In this document: positions 17,693-26,097 of the stretch, piece after piece
Numbering within the stretch: position 1 is the first letter of the stretch
Layout: each line of letters starts with the position of its first letter
Source: a bacterium
GTDB taxonomy: Bacteria; Armatimonadota; Fimbriimonadia; Fimbriimonadales; Fimbriimonadaceae
Direction: 5' to 3'
Assembly: GCA_013823945.1 (NCBI GenBank)
Contig: PNMZ01000001.1
Coordinates: 248,001-312,000, forward strand
DNA length: 64,000 nucleotides
The notes under the pieces: model-generated
Database searches by the model: none
What the model was told of the DNA's origin: nothing
Seen by the model: the letters and a program-made list of their open reading frames with translations, nothing else
Translations under genes and position numbers: made by a program

Positions 17693-19558
17693 CTAAGCTA
17701 TCTTCTTCCACAAATCGCCCATTTTTTCTCTCAAGCTAGGTCGTCTTTGAGCCCCGGACATCACCGCAAACCGGGCGTGATAGTCCTGAACTTCGGCGTA
17801 CGCTTCTCGCAAACCAGCGATCACCTGGTCAATCGGAGCCGGCTCAACCAGAATCCCAAACCCAATCGCCTGGCTCATTCGATCCAACGCCACTCGATCA
17901 ATCGGCTCAGCCACTTGACACAGAATCTTGCCTTCTTGGAACCGAATCGGCAAGGCCATCGCGCGTACCGCAAAGTGGGCCGGAACTGCCTTAATCGCCC
18001 CAATCTCACTGCTGCCTTCCGATGCTTGCGCTTGTGGCTTTGAAAAATTAACGGGATCCGATCCAACAAATCCGAACGTATTCTCTTCCTTTTCTTGAGC
18101 TACTGGTTTCTCAACTGGCGCACCGAGTAACGCCCGTAACTCCTCATCACTCATCGCAGATGATGAGCTTGGAACGACTTCACCTGGTTCATCTGGTGTG
18201 TCAAGAAGAGCCGCTATCTCTGCTGCTGACATCACGCCATCGGCCCTATTCGCAGCCTCCGCTTCCTCAGCCGCCTTAGCTTCCGCCGCCGCATCAAGCG
18301 CTTCGGCTTGAGCATCAATATTTCCCTTGACAAGCGCGACTAAGTCTTCCTCAGTTAACGAGTCAAGGTCAAAATCATCTTCGATCTCGGGCTCCTCCGG
18401 TTTTTCCTCGACTGCTCCCAACTCAATCGCCGCCGCGATCTCATCATCAGAAAGTTCTGCTGCATCTGATTCTGCCGCCACAAATCCAGAAACATCCGTT
18501 TCATCCGCATCGGTGCTTGCAAACATCGCGGCAATCTGATCCGCCGACAATTCGCCGTCATCGGGAATCGTAGCTAAATCGTCAACCGAAACCTCAGCAA
18601 CTCCCCCAGCAAACATCGCCGCAATCTGATCCGCCGACAGTTCGCCATCATCGGGAATCGTAGCTAAATCGTCAACCGAAACCTCAGCAACTCCCCCAGC
18701 AAACATCGCCGCAATCTGATCCGCCGACAGTTCGCCATCATCGGGAATCGCTGCAAAATCAACTGCTGAAGCTGTCGAACTCACTTCGGTGCTCGTGCTC
18801 TCGTCGACCTGGTCTTCTTCGACCACTTCCGCCATCACTTCATCAAATCCACTCAACAACGCCCCGGATTCTTCCGGCGTAAGCGATGCATCCTCCTCAT
18901 CGTCTTCGGAATTAAAGGCCTCGATTGCTCCCATCAATCCCGGAAACTGTGCTTCAATCTCTTGAGAATCAACCGTCTGCTGAACATAATCCTCTTCAGA
19001 GTCGTTCGCATAAAATTCAGCTGGCATTTCATCCGGATGTTCAGATGCAAGATCAATTTCCTCTTGCGTTACTTCAAGGCTCACCCCGGTGGCCGTCGTC
19101 GCATTAAATTGGGCCACTTCTGCCAAGAGCCCTGGATTCTTCTCTTCAAATCGAGGAACGTTCAGAGCAGGAATTTCCACCACCTCCTCATCCAATTCCG
19201 GCTGCCAAAAATCGTCAGGCATCATATCCGGATGGGCGTTCGCCTGGTCAATCTCTTCCTGACTCAGCTCACCCAAGCCATAACTCAGCTGCTCACCCTG
19301 ATCACCCCCCGATTCAGGCTGATTAACCCCCTCTGTCACTCTAGGAGCCACAACTTGAGTCCGCAATTCGCCCACCTCTGCGGTCAGCGTCTGAATCTGC
19401 GCCATCAATTGGGTCAAAACATCCGCCGGAACCGCCACGGTTGTCACTTCGGCAACGACAGGCTCAGCCGGAACAACATCCTTTGCCTTGGGAGAACGCG
19501 TTCGTTTCTCCACTTGCTGTGCCTCCTCAACCGATTCTTTCTTCTTCCGCGCCGGCAT
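17693..19558 (-). CDS. Acidic multi-motif protein (repeated EIxAL-type motifs) with C-terminal MshEN domain
   Basis: This 621-residue protein starts at ATG 19558; an upstream TTG at 19579 is less likely. After a basic start and short coiled coil, it is long, acidic and probably disordered, and carries about ten copies of a short helix motif: LSQEEIDQA, VTQEEIDLA, LTPEESGALL, LSADQIAAMF three times, LSDDEIAAAI, LTEEDLVALV, MSAAEIAALL and MSDEELRALL. These resemble the 'LSQDEIDALL' segment at the N-terminus of FliM/FliN. The first two are each followed by HPDxMPxxF. Residues ~495-590 are a type II secretion/pilus ATPase N-terminal (MshEN) domain ('AVPAHFAVRAMALPI', 'CQVAEPIDRVALDRM'), with no ATPase attached. 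The tail 'SLREKMGDLWKKIA' may be an amphipathic helix. Confidence 0.8.
   Translation of the reverse strand: MPARKKKESVEEAQQVEKRTRSPKAKDVVPAEPVVAEVTTVAVPADVLTQLMAQIQTLTAEVGELRTQVVAPRVTEGVNQPESGGDQGEQLSYGLGELSQEEIDQANAHPDMMPDDFWQPELDEEVVEIPALNVPRFEEKNPGLLAEVAQFNATTATGVSLEVTQEEIDLASEHPDEMPAEFYANDSEEDYVQQTVDSQEIEAQFPGLMGAIEAFNSEDDEEDASLTPEESGALLSGFDEVMAEVVEEDQVDESTSTEVSSTASAVDFAAIPDDGELSADQIAAMFAGGVAEVSVDDLATIPDDGELSADQIAAMFAGGVAEVSVDDLATIPDDGELSADQIAAMFASTDADETDVSGFVAAESDAAELSDDEIAAAIELGAVEEKPEEPEIEDDFDLDSLTEEDLVALVKGNIDAQAEALDAAAEAKAAEEAEAANRADGVMSAAEIAALLDTPDEPGEVVPSSSSAMSDEELRALLGAPVEKPVAQEKEENTFGFVGSDPVNFSKPQAQASEGSSEIGAIKAVPAHFAVRAMALPIRFQEGKILCQVAEPIDRVALDRMSQAIGFGILVEPAPIDQVIAGLREAYAEVQDYHARFAVMSGAQRRPSLREKMGDLWKKIA
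18570..18749 (-). repeat. Perfect 90-bp tandem duplication inside the multi-motif gene
   Basis: Two adjacent 90-base units (18570-18659 and 18660-18749) appear identical base for base. Each encodes 30 residues including 'IPDDGELSADQIAAMFAGG'. A third, partial copy at about 18522-18569 differs at a few positions. Identity at the base level, not just the protein level, points to a recent duplication that added one motif. Confidence 0.9.
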
Positions 19559-19633
19559 AATCTTAACTGTCAGGTTCAAAACCTAAAGAACCTGGTGAGA
19601 TTATCGGCACGAAATCCTCGACCTTCAGGTCAA

Positions 19634-22396
19634 TCAATCGTTTTCTTCCGAAGACTGATCTCGACGTTTCTTCTTCGCCGCCAGCAAACTCCCGGCTGTG
19701 GAAATCGGCTCACTTTGATCAGTTGCTTTTTCCTTCTTCGCTTTTCGTGTTCGCACGACCGGCGCTCGTTCACCAGAACCTTCAATTCGAGCAACTGACG
19801 CTCTCACTGGTTCCTCATCTTCGGCCCTTTTCCGTCCAAAAGCTGGCAAAGGAACAACAACCCGCCGCACCAAAACATCCAACGGTAACAGGAACAAAGC
19901 CGCCAAAAGGAACAAGCGCCACAAGTCCGCAACGCTTTCACCCCGGTTAGCGATCTCCCGCATCGCTTCCTGACCTCCTTTCAATTTCTTCCCCCCAGTG
20001 ACACTCGCCAACCCTTCCAACAACGGCAAATTCGTCATCGAACTCCGATACTCCGGAGGATAAGGAATCGAAAAACCGTTGCTCGCAACCCGCGCCTCAC
20101 CCTGCCCCCCCGGCTCAACCACCGAAACGATATAACTGCCAACCTCACTTGCATCAAAATTTCCCGAAAAAACCCCCGGTGCTTCTTGGGTCAAAACTGC
20201 TTTCTGAGAATTACCCGCCGGATCGCTCACCCGGACTTCCAAAGAATCTTGCGTCAAAGGATTCCCACTTCGATCCCGTGCCTGGAGTCGGATCACACCC
20301 TTCCCCCCTTCCGGCGAAACTTGCAAGTCGTAATTGTTCACCGCCGCTTTCCGCGTCAAAGTCCGCACCGCTTGCGCCCAAAACTGTCCAAAACCTCCCC
20401 ATCGCACCCATTCACTTGCCCACCGGTTCTGAGCATCACTCGTAAACGCCATCGAACGGCCCAGACCATATTGCCAGCTCGCAAGAAGCGGATCATCTTT
20501 CTGTGTTCGCATCGCTACTCGCGCCAAGGGCCGGGCTTCTGTCAAACAGTAAGCCATCAATGCCGGAAAACCGTCGAGCCCCCTGGTCACTTCATCGCCA
20601 CCCATCACCTTTGGCGTGAACGCACCTTCCTCAATTGCTGACCTCGACATCAAGCTCACGTCCTGAGTGAAAATCTGCGGCAACTTCTTGGCATCATCCA
20701 CGAAGTAATGACGCCCACCGCCGACCGCCGCCAGATTCTTTAAAAATGGAACATCCTTCCCATCCCCAATAGCAACCGTTGAAACTGTAATCTTGTCCGC
20801 CTTCATCGCCGCCGCAATCGCAAGACTCGTACCGTGCTGGTCACAGTCCGAACCATCCGCCACCAAGATGAAGTGCCGAACCCGCGTATCTTCCTGGCCC
20901 AATTTTTCATGGGCAAACTTCACCGATGGTTCCGCAAAAATCCCCCCTCCCCCGTCCTTCAACAATCTCACCTTGCTTTTGACGGCCCCCTTATCTTTAA
21001 GCTCGGCAATCGGTGCCACATAATCCACCCGACTCCCACTTCCTGCCACCCCAAGCCGATCTGTCGGGCCCAGGAGGTCGGTCGTCAGAACCGCCGCATT
21101 TGCTGCCATTTGGAGCTTGGTCACCCCACCGATATTCATCGACATACTCCCACTGGTATCCACCACAATCAACACCGAAGTATTCGGAAACACTTTTCTC
21201 TGCCGGATGTTCAGGTCAACCGGAAGAGCTTCTGCCACAGGAGTTCCGTACCACCCTCCTGGCAGAAAACTATCCTCACCCCCAATCATCATCAGACCAA
21301 TCCCACTATCCCGAACGGCATTCCGAAGCATCCGCATTTGCAAATCAGTAGTCAAAGAAGCGTTAAAATCATTCAAAATTACCGCGTCATAAACTTGCAA
21401 GTCCTCAGGTCGGGCCGGCATCATACTTGCCCCTCCAAGCTGAACAGTTATCCCCTGCTCGCTCAAAGCCATGGCCAGTTCCCGTTTCGAAGTGTCTCCT
21501 TGAATTAGCAAAATCTTAGGCCGACCTTTGACCGCCACAAACGCGGCTCCTAAATTATTACGATTGTCTGTATCGTCCGGTACTTCCAAAAATGCTCGAT
21601 AACGATAAAACCCGGGATCCTTCAACTCCTGATTAACGACCACCGTCGAAGTCCCCGCTGGAATACTAACTGGAACCTCAGAAACCGCTTCGCCATTCCG
21701 CTCGATCACCAACCGCCCTGTCTGTGCCACAGAAGACTGGACCACCGCCCGCATCTCAAACGGTTGATCGGCCGACTGTTCACTCGGCGCACTCAACTCT
21801 AAAATCGCCGCTTCCGCCCGCCCCTTGTCCAATCCGAGCGGAACGATGTCAACGGCAACTCCCTCGGCAGCGATACTCTCAATTGCCCCCAAAGCGTCGC
21901 CCTTCGTCTCATTTCCGTCGCTCAAAACCACTATTCGCCGACTCTTTTCGCTTGGAAAGCTCGCCATCGCTAACCGCAACGCTGCCCCCAGATCACTTGC
22001 CGACCCATCAACAACTGATTCAACTTCGTTAAACGGGCGACGACCCCCCGGTGCTGCTTCCATTGCCGGAACACCGCCAAATGCGACAATTCCCACTCGG
22101 TCATCCTCCCCCATGCCGCGCATCGCTTCGTTCACAAAGTCAATCTGCTTCTTTCGGTCCTTTTCGCCAATGCTGTCCGACCGATCGACCACGAAAAGCG
22201 TCGTCATTCCCCGGTTGGGACGTACCGACTGCGGCCCCATGAGCGCACCAATCAATGCTCCAAAAAGCAAAAACCGTAGCCCAAACGCAATTGCTTTCCG
22301 CACCGGAACCATTCCATGAACCCGGCTCCAGCTCACGACCAATCCCACAATGAGCGGAATAAAAAACAATCCCCAAATCGGCTCTAAGAATCTCAT
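19634..22396 (-). CDS. Membrane protein with two von Willebrand A domains and a GATase-like domain
   Basis: This 920-residue protein is the last of a nine-gene operon. Two N-terminal membrane helices (about 8-24, 35-54) lead to a first VWA domain with the metal-site motif DRSDS at 71-75. A beta-sandwich region follows. Next is a class I glutamine-amidotransferase-like segment ('VYDAVILNDFNASLTT', 'GLMMIGGEDSFLPGGWYG'), which is interrupted by or runs into a second VWA domain with DTSGS at 413-417. A further beta domain, a C-terminal membrane helix ('LWRLFLLAALFLLPLDVLV') and a basic tail complete it. Both DxSxS motifs are intact. It starts one base after the upstream gene's stop codon. Confidence 0.88.
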   Translation of the reverse strand: MRFLEPIWGLFFIPLIVGLVVSWSRVHGMVPVRKAIAFGLRFLLFGALIGALMGPQSVRPNRGMTTLFVVDRSDSIGEKDRKKQIDFVNEAMRGMGEDDRVGIVAFGGVPAMEAAPGGRRPFNEVESVVDGSASDLGAALRLAMASFPSEKSRRIVVLSDGNETKGDALGAIESIAAEGVAVDIVPLGLDKGRAEAAILELSAPSEQSADQPFEMRAVVQSSVAQTGRLVIERNGEAVSEVPVSIPAGTSTVVVNQELKDPGFYRYRAFLEVPDDTDNRNNLGAAFVAVKGRPKILLIQGDTSKRELAMALSEQGITVQLGGASMMPARPEDLQVYDAVILNDFNASLTTDLQMRMLRNAVRDSGIGLMMIGGEDSFLPGGWYGTPVAEALPVDLNIRQRKVFPNTSVLIVVDTSGSMSMNIGGVTKLQMAANAAVLTTDLLGPTDRLGVAGSGSRVDYVAPIAELKDKGAVKSKVRLLKDGGGGIFAEPSVKFAHEKLGQEDTRVRHFILVADGSDCDQHGTSLAIAAAMKADKITVSTVAIGDGKDVPFLKNLAAVGGGRHYFVDDAKKLPQIFTQDVSLMSRSAIEEGAFTPKVMGGDEVTRGLDGFPALMAYCLTEARPLARVAMRTQKDDPLLASWQYGLGRSMAFTSDAQNRWASEWVRWGGFGQFWAQAVRTLTRKAAVNNYDLQVSPEGGKGVIRLQARDRSGNPLTQDSLEVRVSDPAGNSQKAVLTQEAPGVFSGNFDASEVGSYIVSVVEPGGQGEARVASNGFSIPYPPEYRSSMTNLPLLEGLASVTGGKKLKGGQEAMREIANRGESVADLWRLFLLAALFLLPLDVLVRRVVVPLPAFGRKRAEDEEPVRASVARIEGSGERAPVVRTRKAKKEKATDQSEPISTAGSLLAAKKKRRDQSSEEND

Positions 22397-22397
22397 G

Positions 22398-24221
22398 TCA
22401 TGACCGCCTCATGAATACAAACCATTCCAAAACCAATACTCCCATCATCAAAGCAATCAACGGCTTCCACAAGTCCGCAAATCGCTCCATCGGCTTCGTC
22501 TGAACAGCCTCTCCACCCGCAATCGCAAACTCCGAAGCCGGTGCAATCGCTGATTCACGCTCCGAGGTCAAATTCACCAAATACTCCCGGGCATCTTCTC
22601 CCTCACCAACCGAATAGCGACCAACTCGGTCAAATCCTCGCAGAGTAAATCGACCATTCAAAGCCGTGACCGACTCCATTCCCGCCGGACCTTTCACCGC
22701 AAGCACATCACCATCACGCCCGGGAATACCAATCGTCTGCCCCGTCACCAAAGTCGAATACCCGCGTTGTCGCTCGCCTGCAGCCAAGTCGACAAGATTG
22801 CCAAGCAAAATCGGAAAGCTCACACTGAGCGGAAAATCACCATCCAACAAATCAAACGCAAAGTAGATCTGTCGTTTGGGTGCATCTCGTTGCAGCACAA
22901 GTGCCCCTTTGGAATCCTGTGCCAACACCCGCGACCCTGCCTTAGGCTTCGCCTCATAAACACTCGCTATATAGACCCCTTCAAAACTTACTCCTTCCAA
23001 AACCCCCGTTTCCTCCACAGAAATCACTTCCGGCGTTCCCAACTTCGCCCCAACATCCGCCGCCGAATTCTTCCCCCCGGCTCCAAAAGTCACCGTCATA
23101 GGAGCTTTAACCGCGACCTCTGGCACCGAGTCAAAAATCACCAAATCATAATTGCCCGCACCTCCCTTCCCAGCCAATTCAGAGTTCGGCACAGTTGCCG
23201 CTTTGTCCAACACAACCCGCGCATCCAAATTAAGCCCCGTCTCCAAGAACAAATTCCCACGCGTCACGAGCAAAACGCGCAACGAGCCCGATGGATCACC
23301 CGGAACCATCCGCTGATCATCCGCCGACAGAAAACCGCCTTTGCTCACCCGCGCCCGAACAACCGATACGTCACCCGGAACCGCGACGGTCCGTCCGATT
23401 GTTCCCCCCGCAGGAACATCAACTTCCGCCGAAAAAATCGCCCGATCATCAGCATAAACCGTCAACGGTGTTTGGGCCGCCTCTGATCCGAAATTCTTCA
23501 CTCCCACATAAGCCTGCAAACCCTTCGGCGTCTCCGATGTTCCCAAAGCCGTAACAGCCACATTCGCTCCAGATTTCCCAATCGGCTCAAAAACAATCTC
23601 CGATTTTCCCCGGCTCACCTCACCTACCGGTTCAAAAACTCCATCACTCAAAACGACTATCCGAGAGGTTGCATCCCGCCCCACCAAAGCCATTGCGAGC
23701 CGCAAACTCTCACCCAAATCACCCGGCGCATCGCCACGCCTCAAGCTCTCAGCCCCCTGCTTCAACTTAGCCGGATCATTTGCCAATCCCGTTACAACTC
23801 TTGGCGTTGCTCCTGCCTCGATTAAAGCCATCTGATCCCCCGGCTTCATCGCCGCAATCAATTCCTCCGCCCGATTCACCGCTACCCCAAACCGATCCGG
23901 AGCAACATCCGTCGCTCCCATACTCGCACTTCCGTCAACAATGAGAACCGTCGTCAAACCCTGGACGTTTTCCTGACGCATTTGCCATCTTGCCAACCCC
24001 AAGACCAAAAACGCCAATGCCACCAACTGCAATACCCACAGCCAATTGAACTTCAACTTCTGAAAAAGCGAATTGGCCCGCACTTCATCCTCTCGCTCCG
24101 GCCACAAAAAGCTCGCCGGAATCACGAAATCACGTCGGCGCAATCGTAACAAATACAAAGCCAAAATGAACCCTCCAACCGGCAAAAACCACAACAAACT
24201 CAATGGCGATTGAAAACTCAT
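22398..24221 (-). CDS. BatA-like N-terminal membrane and VWA-domain protein
   Basis: This 607-residue protein begins with the BatA N-terminal signature: a membrane helix with 'LWFLPVGGFILALYLLRLRR', then 'LFQKLKFNWLWVLQLVALAF'. A VWA-like domain follows with the metal motif DGSAS at 96-100. The middle is beta-rich and the end has one more membrane helix (LIALMMGVLVLEWFVFM). It overlaps the DUF58 gene by 4 bases. In related clusters such proteins act with MoxR ATPases as membrane-bound partners, but the substrate here is unknown. Confidence 0.88.
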   Translation of the reverse strand: MSFQSPLSLLWFLPVGGFILALYLLRLRRRDFVIPASFLWPEREDEVRANSLFQKLKFNWLWVLQLVALAFLVLGLARWQMRQENVQGLTTVLIVDGSASMGATDVAPDRFGVAVNRAEELIAAMKPGDQMALIEAGATPRVVTGLANDPAKLKQGAESLRRGDAPGDLGESLRLAMALVGRDATSRIVVLSDGVFEPVGEVSRGKSEIVFEPIGKSGANVAVTALGTSETPKGLQAYVGVKNFGSEAAQTPLTVYADDRAIFSAEVDVPAGGTIGRTVAVPGDVSVVRARVSKGGFLSADDQRMVPGDPSGSLRVLLVTRGNLFLETGLNLDARVVLDKAATVPNSELAGKGGAGNYDLVIFDSVPEVAVKAPMTVTFGAGGKNSAADVGAKLGTPEVISVEETGVLEGVSFEGVYIASVYEAKPKAGSRVLAQDSKGALVLQRDAPKRQIYFAFDLLDGDFPLSVSFPILLGNLVDLAAGERQRGYSTLVTGQTIGIPGRDGDVLAVKGPAGMESVTALNGRFTLRGFDRVGRYSVGEGEDAREYLVNLTSERESAIAPASEFAIAGGEAVQTKPMERFADLWKPLIALMMGVLVLEWFVFMRRS

Positions 24222-25105
24222 TCCACCCAGCCACCTTTCTTGAATATCTCCCCAAAAACCTGACTGACCCCCGCATCACTTCCCACCAAAGCGTATCGCC
24301 CGCCGAACCGTTTGACCGTTTCCTCAATCGAAGAGTTGTGCTGCGCCAAGTTTTTTCGGTACTCCGTCAATGTCGGACCATTTGCCGTGATCTCAACCGC
24401 CGCACCACTCTCCGCATCAATCAATCGTAAATCCCCTTCAATTCCCGGGTCAAGCTCAAACGGCGACAACACCTGGACAACCCAAATCTCATGTCCCGCC
24501 GCCTTCAATTGGGCAAGTGAACCTCCAAGGCTCTGATCCATTCCGTCTGTCAAAACCACCGCTAAACCTGTTCGAGACATTAACTTCGCTGCTTGCTTAA
24601 GGTGATACGAAACCGGTCGAACACCATCCATCCGCAAGCTTTCCAACCACCCCATCAATTGCACCGTTCCTCGCCTGCCTCTTAAGAATCGTGTCCGGTT
24701 CACCCCGTCGTTCAACGACACCGCCATGACCGAATCCCCCGCCCTGCTCGCTACCACCCCAAAGGCTGCCGCTAATCGCCTAACTGCTCCCCCTTTTCCA
24801 GGTTCACCGTAATCCATGCTCTTAGAACAGTCAACCAAAAGGTAAACGGGCAAGTCCTCTTCGTCCTGATATGTTTTGACGATAGGAACCCCTAATCGAG
24901 CTAAAACATTCCAGTCCAAGTGCCGTAAATCATCCCCATCCGCATACTCCCGGTAATCTTTGAACTCGAGCGAAACCCCCTTCTCTTTCGCCAAACGCTC
25001 ACCGCGAACCCGACCAGTAAAAGACTTCCGCGGCTTCAGACGCAACCGCTCCAGCACCCGTACATCACGGATGTCCAGAAGCGGAGTCAGAGTCTGTTCA
25101 TTCAC
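24218..25105 (-). CDS. DUF58 domain protein
   Basis: This 295-residue cytoplasmic protein is of the DUF58 family, which forms part of MoxR-associated modules. Its marks are 'SLEFKDYREYADGDDLRHLD' followed by 'WNVLARLG', and a VWA-like fold with 'PVYLLVDCSKSMDYG' and 'AVVLTDGMDQ'. DUF58 proteins are thought to interact with the MoxR AAA+ ATPase. The gene overlaps both neighbours by 4 bases (MoxR upstream, BatA-like downstream), a strong sign of a single translated unit. Confidence 0.93.
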   Translation of the reverse strand: MNEQTLTPLLDIRDVRVLERLRLKPRKSFTGRVRGERLAKEKGVSLEFKDYREYADGDDLRHLDWNVLARLGVPIVKTYQDEEDLPVYLLVDCSKSMDYGEPGKGGAVRRLAAAFGVVASRAGDSVMAVSLNDGVNRTRFLRGRRGTVQLMGWLESLRMDGVRPVSYHLKQAAKLMSRTGLAVVLTDGMDQSLGGSLAQLKAAGHEIWVVQVLSPFELDPGIEGDLRLIDAESGAAVEITANGPTLTEYRKNLAQHNSSIEETVKRFGGRYALVGSDAGVSQVFGEIFKKGGWVE

Positions 25106-26094
25106 ACTTTGATCGGGTCTTTGTCGCCCGCATTGACCGTCTCAATAATGCCGTCAACCACTTGGTCAGCCGTGACGCCATCTGCTTCCGATTCATAGTT
25201 CATGATCAATCTATGCCGCAGAACTGGCTTCGCTGCCTTCACAACATTTTCCTTACTTACATTGAACCGACCCTCCAACATTGCGAAGACTTTGCCTGCC
25301 GTAATGATCGCTTGCGCTCCCCTGGGCGAGGAGCCATAACGCACATACTTCTTAGACATAGCCGCCGCCGATTCACTATCCGGATGACTCGCCACAATAA
25401 TTGAGAGCGCGTAATCCAAAACCTCTGGGCTCACACTGACCTCACGAGTAATCAGTCGCGCCCGAATCAAATCTTCCGCACTAGCCACACGCTGAACGTG
25501 CGCCATCTCCCCTTGAGTTGTGCGGTTGACCACTTCGGCAAGGACCGCTTTGCTTGGATAAGGCACCAAAAGCTTAAAGAAAAACCGGTCAAGCTGAGCC
25601 TCCGGAAGCGGATAGGTTCCTTCTTGCTCCACTGGGTTCTGTGTTGCCATCACCATGAACGGCTCCTCCAAATGGTGGACTTTTCCTCCCACCGTCACTT
25701 GCCGCTCCTGCATCGCCTCCAGCAACGAACTTTGCGTCTTCGGAGTCGCCCGGTTGATTTCGTCCGCCAAGACAAAGTGCGCGAAGACCGGCCCACGTCG
25801 AAATTCGAATCCCCCTGCTTGTGTGAAAACGTTTGTTCCTGTCACATCCGCGGGCATCATATCCGGTGTGAACTGAATTCTCGAAAAATCCAAATCCACT
25901 ACCTGCGCCATCGTCCGAATCAAAAGCGTCTTTCCTAGTCCCGGCATCCCCTCAAGCAAAACGTGACCGTTTGCCGCCAATGCGACCAAAACTCCCTCCA
26001 CAACATCATCCTGTCCAACGACAACTTTGCCAATCTCACTGCGCAAAGATGTCCATGTCTTCCTGAACCATTCCGCTGCCTCCAATCCTTTCAT
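25102..26094 (-). CDS. MoxR-family AAA+ ATPase
   Basis: This 330-residue chaperone-like AAA+ ATPase has Walker A 'LLEGMPGLGKTLL', Walker B 'HFVLADEINRATPKTQ', sensor 1 'MVMATQNPVEQEGTYPLPEA' and arginine-rich 'AQLDRFFFKL'. It has the normal length and all key residues for ATP hydrolysis. MoxR proteins help mature or activate metal- or VWA-containing partners. The immediate partners here are the DUF58 and VWA proteins encoded downstream in the same operon. It starts 3 bases after the coiled-coil protein gene. Confidence 0.95.
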   Translation of the reverse strand: MKGLEAAEWFRKTWTSLRSEIGKVVVGQDDVVEGVLVALAANGHVLLEGMPGLGKTLLIRTMAQVVDLDFSRIQFTPDMMPADVTGTNVFTQAGGFEFRRGPVFAHFVLADEINRATPKTQSSLLEAMQERQVTVGGKVHHLEEPFMVMATQNPVEQEGTYPLPEAQLDRFFFKLLVPYPSKAVLAEVVNRTTQGEMAHVQRVASAEDLIRARLITREVSVSPEVLDYALSIIVASHPDSESAAAMSKKYVRYGSSPRGAQAIITAGKVFAMLEGRFNVSKENVVKAAKPVLRHRLIMNYESEADGVTADQVVDGIIETVNAGDKDPIKV

Positions 26095-26097
26095 TGC

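Noticed and set aside
13665-19558. The region as a flagellar gene cluster
   Set aside because: Only a chemoreceptor, a FlhG-like ATPase and motif similarity are present; no structural flagellar gene is in the window.
18962-19798. 278-codon plus-strand frame opposite the multi-motif gene
   Set aside because: It is very rich in Arg, His, Leu and Asn as expected from a shadow frame, spans the boundary of two real genes and has no domain.
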